Assembly (NCBI RefSeq): GCF_018139145.2
Contig: NC_059475.1
Span: 16,434,937-16,498,936, forward strand
From: Gymnogyps californianus
Lineage: Eukaryota; Chordata; Aves; Accipitriformes; Cathartidae
Length of the DNA: 64,000 nt
Direction of reading: 5' to 3'
Position 1 is the stretch's first letter, and the number at the start of each line of letters is the position of its first letter. The notes beneath the pieces were generated by a model that searched no databases, was not told where the DNA came from, and worked only from the letters and a program-made list of their open reading frames with translations. The translations under genes and the position numbers were made by a program. Below are positions 26,801-41,800 of this stretch, one piece after another.

Positions 26801-29800
26801 ACTGGACTTCCTCAAGTTTCTTAGTTTGGCCCTCTTTAGCTTTTGGTTGCAAGTTTCTCAAGGTAGCATGTTAATCGTGCTACATGGTGTTAGTGCCCTC
26901 ACAGTCTGTGCTTCCATGCATATAATTATAAAAAAAAAAAAAAAAAAGAGTATCCAAAATATACTGCTAAAATGAAAACTGATCTGGAGATCAACACCAA
27001 CATAATTCAAATTTAAACAAAACCAATATACATTCCTACTATATAGTAGGAATTAATCATAAGGTTTGGATTTCAACAATATTTATAAGCAAAGCCATAT
27101 TTTTCATGGGCTGTATTAAAAAATCATTAATCTTTTATTTAAGGAAATCAAGCCACAGAGCAGCACAGAAAAAAAAACCAGAAAACTGATTTTGCTTAAG
27201 GAACACAACAAATGTTAAAGGATATCAGTTGCTAACCACACTTGTGTATGTACTAGACTCAAGTGCTAAAACGTAGATGTCAGTCATGGTATTTTCAGAG
27301 CACTCAAAAATCCAGCTAAGTCAGCTAAATGTTTACAAATACACAAAAATTAAAACCCCACATACTAGAAAATACCCCATCGCACATACTTTGTTAAGAC
27401 AGAGATACAACTTCATGTTACAATAGCAGAGTCATTCCTAGCACTCAAACATGGATAATGTAACAAGTACATATGGCCAACTGAAATTTTTCATCACAGA
27501 CTTGTGTTAGATTGTTTTATGGCTCCTCACAACTGAAATAATTTAAAGAATAAAAGCCACCAGTCTAGCTACCAAATAAAACAAGTGGATGCACTCTCCT
27601 GGCAGATCTCATTATAATTCCCAAGTATCAAAGACGGGGAAAAAGCCCTTCTACAAGACTACAAATCTGGTACTCAAAATTCACAGCTGTTGATATATCT
27701 CCTATATCCTATAGTATCTTACCTCAGATTCACTATTTGAAAAGTACCTTAAGGTAACCATGAAAAGAACAAGCCAGATAGGCTTTGTGGGGGGTTTTTT
27801 TCCTGTTTGTTTTTCGTTTCTTAAGAAAAAGTCCTGAAAGGTACTGTTTTTCAGAAGCACTCAACTGCCACTAAGCTCTTAAAAAGCACATTATCTATGT
27901 TCAAATAGTAAGATTCATTAGTGAGCATTAAGCCTGAATAATTAATTACTAAACAGGAAATGTCATTTAAAGGTTATGAAAACAAGTATTTAACAGTCTT
28001 AAAATGCTACTAAGGTTAAACGAGATCTCTAGATCAATGCACGTACATGCACAGATCGTGTACACATAGGCAGCTTCTTTCAAAAGTTGAACTTAATAAT
28101 TCTTAGCTTTAAATGAAGTTATTTGAAAATGGAATAGCCTTTTCTCTTGTACAACAAAACTAACAGGGCAGAGTAAAGATACATTGTGTTTGGTAACCAG
28201 TTGCCATACAGATTAGCTCGACTATTATGTAATGATTGGTTTCAGCTTCCAGCTTTTTATTCTACACAAAGTGAGCGCAAAGCACTTCTACCTTACTAGG
28301 TATTCGAACTGCCTGTCTGAGACCATGTTATATCCACTTTGCATAACTGCAATATTTCTGAAGTGCAAATTCTCACTGTTTGTCTGTTTCACATAAATTC
28401 TTTACACTAAGGGCTTTGAGTTGCCAAAGTTTCAATCAATCCCATCATCATTCCACTACATGCAACTATGTCATGTGATGTGATAACATTCAACACTCAA
28501 AATTAAATTGTCATTTTTTTGCCCCCCCCAGATCTCCCAGCTGGAAGGGGGTGTAGGGCAGAACCCCCTAACCCAGTCTTCCAGTCCGTGCTTTTTGCTG
28601 AATAACAGAGCCTGATAAAGAAGCATCACTGTGGATTGCTGCGGGGACCCACAACACATGGGAGTCTAGAAGTTGAATTAAAAGCTGGGAGGCAGAAAGG
28701 AGGTGACACAAGTTATATAGTCTCTGGCCCAGTCTGTCAGATTAGCAACCAAACAACAGTGGTCTTGCGAGTTACTTATTCCACATTTGGATCTTTCTCT
28801 AGTAATACCTATGAATGTGGAACTTGCAGGCAGCTTATGACAGAAGTTAACACAGCAGTGAATCTTCTCTTGCCTTTACCTTTGCTTCATTTCAGCTTCA
28901 AATAGGTGAATTGACAGATGTATTAGTACAATGTGAATGAAGCAATTTTGGTATGATTCAGGAGAAATGGTTTAACATAAAAAACCGGAAAGAATTTAAT
29001 AAAAGAGCAAGCGGCTCAGATACTGCCAACAGTTCCAGCTACAAGTACACGGAAAGACAAGGACACTGATGGTCAAATTCTTCCTCTTCAAAAGAAATTT
29101 GTATCGGCTTTGTACCCTGGTTACACAATAGTTGTGAAAGGGGAGGTGTGTCCAAGAGAACATCATCGCAACTGCAACAGTTTGCTTTAAGGGAAAAAGA
29201 ATAATAGAAAATAAAAACCCAAGAAATAGCTGATAGCCAACAAGCTGCCCTTCTCAGTCCCCCAAAACTACAACTCTTCTTGCAAATGGGCTCTAGTGGT
29301 ATAGGATATTGAAAACCGAACAAACACCACATTTACAGGTTTCCTGTTGTGCCGGGTTTCTGTAGCAATGGAGAGGGTGCAGGGGTGGCTCCTGTGAGAA
29401 GCTACTAGAAGCTTCCCTGGCTCCAGCCTGGACCCGCCTCTGGCCAATGCCGAGCCAATCAGCAACGGTGGTTGCGCCTCTGTGATAGCATATTTAAGAG
29501 GGGGAAAAACTTCCTCAGGAGGTGTGAGAGTAAGAGGGAGGAAGAAGAGGAGGAGGGCCAGCAACAACAGAAGCAGTAGCAGCAGCTACAGTAAAGAGAG
29601 CAGGAGAGGAAGAAGAAGATGGCAGAAGACGACGACCTCCAGTGAGGAGAGGAGTGGGATGTGAGAGAAACAACCATGCACACACCGAGGTCAGTGAAGA
29701 TGGAGGAGGTGCTCTGGAGCAGAGATTCCCCTGCAGCCCGTGGTGAGACGGCAGGCTGTCCCCCTGCAGCCCGTGAAGGGTTAACGGCAGAGCAGAGGCT

Positions 29801-32800
29801 CCCCTGCAGCCCGTGGAGGACCCCACGGTGGAGCAGGTGGCTGGGCCCAGAAAAGGCCGCGACTCTGTGGTGGAGCCCACGCTGGAGCAGTTTATGGAGG
29901 ACTGCAGTGCGTGGAAAGGACTTGAGTTGGAGAAAATCATGGGGGGGGCTGACCCCCGTGAGAGGGACCCCGCACTGGAGCAGGGGAAGAGTGTGAGGAG
30001 CCCTCCGCCTGTGGAAGGATGGGCAGAGACAGTGTGGGATGAACTGACTGCAACCCCCATTCCCGCCCCTTGCGCCGCTGGGGGTGGGGGGAGGTAGAGG
30101 TATCAGGAGCAAAGCTGAGCCCGGGAAGTAAGGAGGGGCGGGGGGAAGGTGTGTTTCTAAGATACGGTTCTATTTCTCATCATTCTACTCTGATTTGGTT
30201 GTTAACAAATGAAATTGGTTTATTTTTTTTCCCAAAATCGAGTCTGTTTTGCCTGTGACTATAAATGGCGAGTGATCCCTCCTTGTCCTTGTCTCAACCC
30301 ACGAGCTTTTTTGCTGTATTTTCTCCTCCCTATCCTACCTAGGGGGAGGAGTGAGCGAGCAGCTGCGTGGTGCTTTGTTGCCGGCTGGGCTTAAACCACG
30401 ACACCTGTATACAAGCACCATAAGAAGGTATTTCATAACACAAAAGGAAGCTACAACTGCTGAGAGTCCAGGTGAAAGCTTTTCAGCAGAAACAGAACCC
30501 AGATACGGCCCACACATTGTAACCAGGAGGAGATTTTTTGTTTTCCAATAGGCATGGTAGGGAATACAGACAACCAAAGCCCCTGTCACACAAGTAATTA
30601 CCTTTTTGTGATCAGCTAAGCCTGTCTTCAAATAGCGAGGGGTCAGGGGTTTCCCTTTAGCTTTTGCATTCTTTCATAAATTCAACTCAATCTACAGTTC
30701 TCAGCCTGTTCTTAGTATCCTTCACTACTTAGTACTGTCCCTGTGTTATCAGTGAGGTCCCATTAGAACTTTCTCCTGTACAATCTTCCACATAATTGCT
30801 AATGTGTCTGACCTTGTTTATTACATTTGCTAAATATATGGCTAGCCATAAACTCCAGCAATCCAACCACAGAAACCAAAGACAACAAACAAAAAGGGGT
30901 GGGGGGAGAATAAAAAACAGAAATAGAGAGTAATTAATCCCTTATCTCACACACTAATGACCTGAACAAAATCTATACCACATCCACATTTTAAAGGTTC
31001 ATTTTTCTGAAAGCTTTTTAAAGATCGAAGTTCCTTCACATTAGAACAGACACTCACATTACTTAGGTCCACAACAATCACTATTTCCAACAGTGAAAGA
31101 GAGGATATGGCACAAAAAAAAAAAAGGGAGAGAAATTAAATATAATATAGGCCCTATTCCCACACATGTGGTCTATGTTAGAAAAGCCCCAGAGTGTAAT
31201 GTTGAATGATGACTGAGTCATTCACCAAACTCCTCCAATCATGGAGTACTTAATAAAATACATCTGGACAGGACTAAGCAAGCATGAAAGGAAGTCATAG
31301 CCAGGAAAACCCGGACAGACTAGCCTTATGCACTGTATCTTCCCCTTCTCCTGTGGAAGAGGCATTCTATGGGCTGCCACACACATGAGCAGAAAAGATC
31401 TGCAAAATTCATCATAGCTGTTTTCCTCCTGTTGCACAATTCTTGCTGAAAACAGCATTTATCATGAGCTAAATTTAACAAAAATCCATTTAAATCCTAC
31501 TCTCCATAGACCATCTGTGAGTATATTGGCAAATGGAGATTCAGTATAGCTTACAAGGGGAATTTCAAATAAATATTGAGACAAGTTTCTTTGCCCTTAA
31601 TGCCAATCACTGATATTTCTACTTTACAATGAATAGCTCCAATCAAAGTTAGTGACAGTTTAGCATCTTCCTGACACCTCTCTCTTCACATACAAAAGAT
31701 GTGGCATGGCATGCACATGCACAACTGTTTACTGACCAACTGAAAGTTACTAAGAACAAGGAGAGGCAAAAGAGGGATGGTGACCAAAGAAACAAACACA
31801 GTTACTCAAAAGATGTTGTTACCAAGCTTCTGTGAAAAATCTTTGCATGTGAACAACTCTGAACACTTGATACTAACCTTTCAGAATGTACCTTCAGTTC
31901 ACACCGAATCTAGCCGCCTCCTCAGCAACCAAACCATAGAAAGAATTACTTCAAGACTTTTACCAAAGTCATGTAGAAGTAACTCCCAGCAGGGAGCAGC
32001 AGAAATAGGAGTGTAGAATCACAAAGCAATATACAGACACACACACTCTCTAACTTTGTAAGTTTAAAAATAAAGCCAAGGAATGATGCCAGCCCGTGAA
32101 CCCAAAGAAAATGCCAATCCCTTCTAGCTATTTACAGCTATCTAGAACTCAAATCCATACAATTTTGAAAACAAAATCCAGGATGCTTTAATGTTCAGTG
32201 AGCTAAAAATTCATTAACTTGGTAACAAAAGCTGATACTGTAAAGCAAGAAAAAACAAGAGACTGTATAAGCCAGAGCCAGCCCACAGGTTTTGTTTATT
32301 CAGTTCTTGTTAAAGGAAGAACAAAAAAATATAAGAAACATGTTTGTGTTGTAAGACAGAACTAAACAAGAGTGACTGACACACAGAGTAGGATGTAATA
32401 GAAGGCTCCCGTTGTGCTGGTGAGCCATAGCTGCTGGAGACAAAAATCTGCTGTGCCTCAAGAGAGCACACACAGAAGATCCACCACTTACTGAGATCTA
32501 TCTTCTGGCAGAAAATCTTCCCTGAGATCCAGTGGCAATTTGGCAGTTAAAAGAACGATCTTCTATAGTAGCCCTGGCAAGATCCCTCGCCCCCATCCTC
32601 CCCAAAGACAAGGTGGTGTAGGATTTGGCTGCTTAAGTCTCATTTGCAGAAACCTTCCATAAACAGTCTGTAAATTTCAGTTCCTTGCTGCTTGAGGAAA
32701 GAATTCCCATCAAAACCCTGGGAACAGATAACAACATGATAAACTTCATAAGTTGCTGAGGAATAAGGCTCTTAAGGTCACTAGCTCAGGTTTTCTGGGT

Positions 32801-35800
32801 TTCCTTGGTTTTTCCTCTCCAGTATATTCTACTGCAGTTAATTCTTGATTTAGACTACCAGACTGACCATCTCCCTGATTCCATGAACAAAATAAGGTCC
32901 AAAACAAGTGAAGCAAGGAGATCTAGTCACATGAAAACAGACCAAACTTCAACCTCCCAAAACCAGGACAATAGTACAAAGATAGTACTAACATTTTCTC
33001 CAGGCCAGGATACCTGCTCAACCTCAGTCTCAACTGCCAAGGCAAAGCAAAGCACAGCATATTCTACCAGGTCCCTCAATTAAAATGAAGATGTTTAATC
33101 TACGCAGTCCAATAGCACAAGATCACAGAGGAGACAAAGGATCCTACTGTACCTTGCTGAAGGCAAGAAGGTTAAACGTTGATAAATATTGGGGAAAGGA
33201 GGGTGCTGCACCCCAACTCCAGAACTGCACATTTCCAAAGTTAATCTTTGCAAGAGTCTTCCGTTCCACTGAAGGTTCCTTCCTGAGGACTGGTTAAATC
33301 TGTATACACCGGGCCTCACAAAACTTTCAAAGTTGGGGCTACAGAGATACAGACTGGACCATGCTTGAACAAAAAGTAGGAAAAGTGATGCCAGGAATAG
33401 GAAAACAGAGCTTCCATAAGTCACTAATGCTTTTCATTCCTGGCCATTTTTCCCAAGCACCTATAAAAGACTGATGCCATGGAATTTCCTCAACTCGGGG
33501 TGGAGGGGAGGGGGAAATCAAGGTTCGTCCCCATCAGCAAAGAATAAAGAGGATTCAAAACAATTGTTCCTATAGGCAAAGCAGACTTGATGACCAAATT
33601 GCAACAACAGAAACCAATCTCATTGGAGCAGAATTCTGGATTACTGAAAGAAACGGTTGAAGACCATGTGAGGAATCTGGACATCTGCCTTTGTCCTGGT
33701 TTCAGCTGGGATAGAGTTAGTTTTCTTCCTAGTAGCTGGTACAGTGCTGTGTTTTGGATTTAGTGTGAGAATAATGTTGATAACACTCTGATGTTTTAGC
33801 TGTTGCTAAGTAGCGCTTATCCTAAGTTAAGGATTTTTCCATTTCCCATGCTCTGCCAGCAAGCAGGTGTACAAGAAGCTGGGAGGGAGCATAGCCAGGA
33901 CAGCTGACCTGAACTAGCTGAAGGGGTATTCCATACCATGGAACATCATGCCCAGTATATAAACAGGGGGAGTTGGCCGGGAGGGGTGGATCACTGCTCA
34001 GGCATTGGTCAGCAAGTGGTGAGCAATTGCATTGTACATCACTTGTCTTTTCATGGGTTTTATTTCTTTTTTTTTTTTTAATATTCCTTTTCATTACAAT
34101 TATTAATTATTCTTAGTAGTGTATTTTATTTTACTTTAGTTATTAAACTGTTCTTATCTCAACCCACAAGTTTTGCTTCCCCCCCCCCCCCCCTCCTCCT
34201 CCCACCCCACTAGGAAGGGGGAGGGGGAAGCGGCTGCGTGGTGCTTAGTTGCTGGCTGGGGTTAAACCACGACAGCCTTCAAACCTCTCAAAATGGCAGG
34301 ATTAACCTAAAGAGGAGCTCCTTCTAGGGAGGATATTCCCTCCTCAAACAGGAAGAAAAAGGTATCACAGGGCTGCCCAAACTGTAGTGCTTGAGAACAA
34401 ATAAAAACGTTTGTGCGCCAATTCATTAGCTTTACTGTGTCTTCCTCAAAGTTTTTCCGTTAATGGGATGATTCACGACTGGAAGGGAACTTTCTGCCAA
34501 AGAAAAGATTCTTTTCATATAAATTACTTAACAAAAATCAACTCTCTGCATTGCTGTATTCACAGAAAATAAATAGTAAATTGCCACAAATTTCCAGAAC
34601 ACTTTATAGTTTAAGCTCTGCAAAATACATGTAAGTACTTACTTACCTATGTGTCTCTATGGAAAAAACATAAAATAAATCCAATTCAGAATGTGAACTC
34701 AACACGCATAAGATTAAGCTACGTTAAACATCTTGAACTGACTTAAACACTGATTCCACACCTGTAAAATCTTACATATATCCATACAATGTCAAGTGAA
34801 TGCTCATTTTTATTTTACGTATGTGCTCTCCCAGACACCTTTCCATTTTCAGAGTATCAACAGGGTGCAAACTTGCCACAAATTTCAGCCCAAATCGTGG
34901 AAGAGCTAGTACATTCCCTGTCCCCCAGCAGGCTGCCAGACAGGAACAGAGTACTGTTCTGGGGAGTACTGTACTCGGGAAGTACAGAACTTCCTGAGTA
35001 ACATACTACACAGTTCCCATCAGCCCCTACTTCAGTGGCTTGTACAAACTTCGCTTAAAAATAATTATCATGAAAGTTGAAACAGCAATGAGAGATGGAT
35101 GTGTGACAGAACAAAGAGCCAGCTTTGAAGACAATACAGAAAATAAGGCAATTTCCATATGCATCTAGAATCTTTAATCCTGTTATTGCACACTAAATTT
35201 CCCACAGATCCCATACTAATTTCTGCAAAGCTTTAGTTTCTGAATTTTCGTCCCCAAGCTTGTGCATTTCTTTCTCTTCCCTTTCCATGCTCTACCCTTT
35301 ATAATCAAATGCAAGACCTTCAAGATAGGCCCTGAAGTTTTAAAATTTGCCAGCCAAAACCATATACATCTAGTCTTTTCTTTTAATGTAATCAAAAGTT
35401 CGACTATGGGTCAGATTGTGAGATGTATATGTTGTAAACCAACCGTATCACCAGTGTAAACTCAGAAAGGGATGACAACTGAAAACACACACAATATATG
35501 CATTAAAAATTTATTTCATGATCGACTTATTCTCTCTCAAGCTGCACAGTTTTCAGGGGCCAAAGTTACATTCTGCGCATTCTAACTTGAGCAATTTTGG
35601 TACTTAATAGACCTTCCCACTAGGGTCCTGTAAGTGCTCCTAAAAAGCCCTAGAACAAATACACAAAGTGCCACAAAGCCTTAATGCTGGCAACATTTTC
35701 CTGTTAGACTCCATTCATTACTTCAATTCAGCCTTCACCTTGTCTCTCTTGTTCACTTTGCCATTTTTCTTTTTTGTCTTAAGCTGGAGTCTCAGCATTG

Positions 35801-38800
35801 GAACAATCAACAGCAGAGGCGAACCTTCCACTCTGTCAAAGTATCCTAGCAGAGTTGCCAGATCTGCTTGGACCCAAGTCAAAAGAATACTGGCCCACCC
35901 ATCCCAGAGTAAGTGCAAACCAGGCGACTACAGTGGTTCTAGTGGCACTCTAATTCAGTCACTGGACCTACAACCCAGCATCTTTTAAAAAAATAAGAAA
36001 AAAAAACCCTACCATCAGGGGAATGTCTTCTAGAGGTTACATTTCTGTCAAGCAAAAATTACTGAGCTTAACACTGGGGCATACAGGTGGAATTCAACAG
36101 CATACTTTGGAATAACTCATATGATCTCCTCTGTGGCAGCTATTTCTGCTTTAAAATCTATGCATCTTCAACTGACATTCTTTGTTGCTTTCTCTTATAG
36201 TGCACAACAATGACAGTATTTATTACGACAGCAAGGAACGTAACAGGAAGGCTCCGAAGCATAAGCTCCCATTGCTTCATAACATCAAGCTACAGCATTG
36301 TAAGGAGAAGGTAAGAACAACCATGCACCACAAAACCATAGAACCAAGACCATAGAAAAGCAAGTGCATTTACCAGATTTTTAGTTAGAGTTTACTTAGC
36401 CCGAGGCAGATGGACAAAGGCTTTTCTTTCTTAAACACTCATTTTGCAGGTTCTGCTTCAAAGAAGTTCAGGCGTTCCTATCAACTTGCAGTTTTTGATT
36501 TAGCTGATTTCTAGTATTTTACTTGTTTTCCCAAACCCCGGCATCTTACCAAATGAAATACAGCTACCTCACATTAAAAAGAATGTCAGGGACTCCAGTT
36601 TCAAACTGTTTGACTGTCAGCTATAGTGGCTAATAAGAGGAAAGGAGAGTCCTCATAAAACAGATGCCTTGTTGGTATCACAGACAAGCATAAAAAAAAA
36701 CAAAAAATAAAATAAAAAAAAACCCAACAGTATTTGCTGTCCTAGGGAGCTGCTGAAAAATTAAAGGCAAAGAAAGTGTGCTTTCCAGTATGAGGAAGGC
36801 TGCCAAGTCTTGATTCAAAAGAAAGCCGGAAAGGACCTCTAGTGGGCTGAAACTGCACTGCTCGGGTGCCAGAGAGCAACGTCCTTCCACTTCACCTCCC
36901 TGCAGTTACACGGCATCACTCACCAGCAAAGCCTGATAGTTTTACCTAGTGACTGGGATCAGAGAAAGCATGTGCAAGTGCAATTACAGCAGTAAGCCTC
37001 CTTTTCAGGCCAGCTAATTAGAAATATTCCCTCAGTCTGCTCTCAGCGTTTGGAGGGACACATGTTCATTTGCTTCAGAAAAAACAGGAGATGAGTTCTG
37101 TTTTATCATGTAGGTCACTAACATGTCAGACCACTTCAGAGTGGTTTTATGTGGCCTAAATGACGTGACATCAAAGGACACTCAAAGACGCACAAATTCA
37201 GATGCACGTTTGGAATGAGGATTCAGAATATTATTCAGACTATGTCAAGGCATTTTGTTCTTCCAAGACTTTTTAGCTGTAGGCAGTTTTGCGTAGTGTC
37301 CTGGTTTCGGCTGGGATAGAGTTAATTTTCTTCTTAGTAGCTGCTACAGTGTGTTTTGGATTTAGTGTGAGAATACTGTTGATAACACGCTGATGTTTTA
37401 GTTGTTGCTAAGTAGCGCTTATCCTAAGTTAAGGACTTTTCAGTTTCCCATGCTCTGCCAGCAAGCAGGTGTACAAGAAGCTGGGAGGGAGCACAGCCAG
37501 GACAGCTGACCCAAACTAGCCAAAGGGATATTCCATACCATAGAACGTCATGCTTAGTATATAAATGGGGGGGGAGAGTTGGCCGGGAGGGGCAGATCCC
37601 TGCTCAGGCGAGTGGTGAGCAATTGCATTGTGCATCACTGGTTTTTTTTTTTTTCCTTTTTTCTTTTTTTTTTCCCCTCTTTCTTGTTATATTCCTTTTC
37701 ATTACTATTATTGTTATATTTCATCATTATTTTTGTTAGTATTATAGTTTACCTTAGTTATTAAACCGCTTTTATCTCAACCTGCGAGTTTTACCTTTTT
37801 TCCCAATTCTCCTCCCCATCCCACTGGGAGTGGGGAGGGGAGTGAGGGAGCAGCTGCGTGGTGCTTAGCTGCTGGCTGGGGTTAAACCACAACACACAGG
37901 CAGCAGAAATACAATTTTAACTGCATTTTTAAGGTAACTCCTTCTGGGTGAAAGAGCTTGAAATTCTTTATCTGAGCTCAAACAAGGCATAATTTCATGT
38001 GACGGTACATGAAAAATAGATTAGTGAATGTATTCAGGAGAATACTTAGATAATAAAACAGGCCAGATTAAGAAAGCTTATTTATTAGGCATCCCAGTTA
38101 AAAAGAAAAAAAACTTATTTTGAATTGAAGTTGATGATTCACCTCTAAGTCTTTAAAAGACTTCTCTTGCTATATTTAGGTTTGCTTTCAAGTCAGATCG
38201 GTTCTATCATTTCCCAAAGCAGCCTAATTTACATCTTCAGCATTATAGGCCACAACTTAGCTCTCTTAAATGATCTAAGCAATAACCTCTTTCAGCAGTT
38301 ACCCTCAAAGGATTTGTATCAACTTGAGAAGGACCACAAAGTTGACATTGTTAAGCAGATCTATGCAAGACAGCTGCTCGTTATTATTCAAAAATAATAT
38401 TACCTATACGGCAGTGGTGCTCCTTGCGCCGTTAAGCAGTGTGCTGGAAAGGAAGCAAACCATTTTACAGAGCGGTTGCCTGAAGAGAATAATACTTGCG
38501 CTTGGAGTCCGAGGCCAGAAGAATGCATCTGGTCTGTCCTTCACATAAAGCAATAACAGTACTGCCCTGTCATAATTGAAAAGCATGCCTGAAAGTCACT
38601 TGATACAAGCATTCATGCAGAAAATAGAAACTAAACGGAAGACACTAACAAGTTCGTATCTTATCATCAGAGACCCAATCAAAAAGCAACCAGGGTTGCT
38701 CAACCAACTGCAATGTCTTTCCAAAGTATGTTCCTACCTTCCCACAATGAACAGAGAATCATCATACTACAATATCCCTTCCTTTCATTTTCCCTTGTCC

Positions 38801-41800
38801 AAAAATCACTCTATTTTGCTTCCTTTCTAATTGTGGAACTCTCCAGAGCAAAGTGAGCAGGAATCGTTTATATCAGTGGTCTCCAAAATGGAGTGCATGC
38901 AGCCCAGGGGATGTGCAAGACAATCCACTGGAGGGCAGGAGGAAAATAAATTAATTAATATTTTGTTAATAAATTATTAATGGTTTTAATTTAGTTAATA
39001 AAATAATATGTTAAGTAGCGTTTATTTCATCTTTATCTCATCCTTTTTAAAATTTCTGTTGTGCATGTTTTACAGTTTGCATAACATATTACAGTAGTAC
39101 ATGTCTATACTTTATAAATAAATAAGTATAAATATATCGGGGGGGTGTGCTCAAAAAAAAAATTTACTGATGGGGTACACAATCAAAGTTTGGAGACCAC
39201 TGATTTATGTGACTTCAGCACCAGGAAACTGAAGCAGCATTTCCTCCTTTGCTAGAAGGAAGTAAAAACAATGGAGGAAGAACTGCATGCAGGGAAAAGT
39301 TTTCAAGTGGGCTGCATTTTTCAGTTACTTAGCTGCAAGTTTAATCACAGGCAGCGAGTGGTTTTTCAGAAACAGTTAAGTGCTTAGTTCACACTATGTC
39401 TAATAGTTTAGCAACCCTTGAAAATCCCATGAGATTCTGACTGGTATCTAAAGGCTGCCAAAGGCCATTCAAAATCTTATTCTGGATTATTTAGGTTCAA
39501 GTCCATTGACTTTCGAAGAGATTTAAAATTCTAAATACATAAAATTCAGTTTCAGCAATAACTGATGCCACTGCATTGCTTGGCCAGTTTTCTAATGCAG
39601 ATGTAAAAAGTTAGCCTATTTTTATTTAAATTCCTTTCAAACATTCACCAAAAAAAAAATATATCCCTGCTAGTCACTCGACACACTTTTTTTTTCTTGT
39701 TAAAAATCACCTACTAAAATATTCACTTCATTTCTGTAATGGCCATGGATAAGTATCAACGAAGTGAAACATTAAAGTTACTAAAACTTTGGGGAAGTTT
39801 TACTTACTGGGTATGCATTATTAAGAAATAGTGAAGCAAGGCAAACCATGTTGACAAGACTCTCTTTTTAAAAACTAGGTTATCCTGACTAATGTCTTTT
39901 TCCTACCATTTCCGTTCCAGTGAGAATGACACTAAGCACTTTATTCAAGAACTATACATTTTGAGATAAATTCCTTTACTCCACCTGAAAAGTTTCCAAG
40001 CAGCACATAGCATTGATTACAGCTCTGAAATTTTCAGTATAGCATCCTCTAAAAATCAGAGTTCAAACATTTCTTTTAAATAGCTAAGAGAGCAGCTAGA
40101 GTAATGCAGGTTTTTTACATGACATTTCTCTCATGTACTTTGATGTCAAACAATGAATGCTATGAAACAGAACACTTAACCAATTTGTTTTTCTAGTCAT
40201 GCATTACATCCCTCCAAATTCTAGCACCAAGAGTTCACAGTATACAGTAATTAAAACAGACACTTTTCTCACAGAGCAAGGGACATTACTGCGTAACCAT
40301 TTCACGATTTACAGCACCAATTTAATAGAACACTTAAGCACATGCTGACCTTTGGGCATGTAAGAACTCCATTTAAATAAAACTACCCATGCTGAAGGCT
40401 AAGCACTCCTTGAACCAGTACCCATAATTACAGAACCCAGTAAATATCAGTAACAGGTCTGTGGCCCCTTCTGCAGTTTTCCTAACAAACAGGTTGTATC
40501 CTGACAGACCAATAGGCTCCTCAATCTCCAATGTGACTCTAGGAAAAATGCTTTCATCTGCTCCTCATTTCCTCACCTGGCAGTTTATACAAGGCAAAAG
40601 CAGAAATGCACGTATGCTACCCCTGCTAATAAAACTCTGGCTGTTCTGTTTGTTCAATGGAAGACTTTCATCCTCTTAGTTAGTCTTAACTATCACACCA
40701 CACTGTGCAACAGGAGAAGCAAATAGCACAGACTGTTCACATGTAAACACCACAAAATAGTTTCAGATGTCTGTCTTACCTTTCCATCTCATCTACCTCT
40801 CTCGCCGGCCTTTGCATTTCACAACAGAGCAACAATACAAATGCATTCAGATGACCTTCAACAGATCAACCATCATTTTACACATGAATGTCATTACTAC
40901 ATAACCTTCCTCTTACCTCTTCCCAGGAAAGAGTCTAACCCTACAGCCCTCCACATGTGGCAAGCTTTCACGCTGTCCTCACTGGGAAGGTTCCCAGGAA
41001 GGTACAGCTTCAGCATTAAATCTTCTTTCATTTCGTCTTTAGGGGGTGCTCTTCAAGTCTAATGATGCCTCTTTTTATCTGTGTTTTCTAAACATTTTCT
41101 GGGTTTGACCACAAACACACACATACAAGCCAGCTTATTTTAGTTTATTGACTTTCTTCTGAACACATGATTTTATTTGTCCTTAAAACACTTTAGTAAA
41201 GAAGAACAGCACAAAAAGCTAGGCTCACTCTTGAAGTACAGAAAGGTTAGTACAGTTGTGCAAAGCCGTGTAATTTATTTCACTTACTGCAATGAGACCA
41301 TGTCTTCTCAGACGGGAGGGCAGAAGCAGAGGGTTCTCAGGTATGCCTGTTCTTAAGATCCTCAGCTAACACTCAGGTAACCTGGCAATGGTACATATCT
41401 ATACCCCCACGCCCTTCAGATAGACACTTGCTCAGGATTATCTTCCCCCCCTCCCTAATTCCTGTGCCCTGAATGACAGATTTGCCCATATCTTCCTGCC
41501 AAATACAGTATCTTGGAAGCTGCAGCCATATTTTCCTACCTCTCTATTTTCTGAAGCAAGTTTTCCACCAAATTCTTTTCTCTCCAAAGAAGATGTCATA
41601 ACTCACCCAGCGGAATGATCTTAGAAGCTCATATATATTCTGGTATACCAGTAACCTGATGATGCAGAGAAGCTGCATCCCTCTAGTGTCTACATGCAGG
41701 TGCTACTGCATTTATGAAGATGCTAGGCCCTCTGATCTATAAGTGCAATAATACTTCAGGGACAGAAGCCAAAGGGTGTTTGTCCTCATCATTTTCAAGA

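Noticed and set aside
29459..30112. 217-codon minus-strand open frame
   Set aside because: It lies wholly within the mosaic LTR, is Ser/Leu/Pro-rich from reading GC-rich and purine-rich DNA backwards, and has no recognisable domain.
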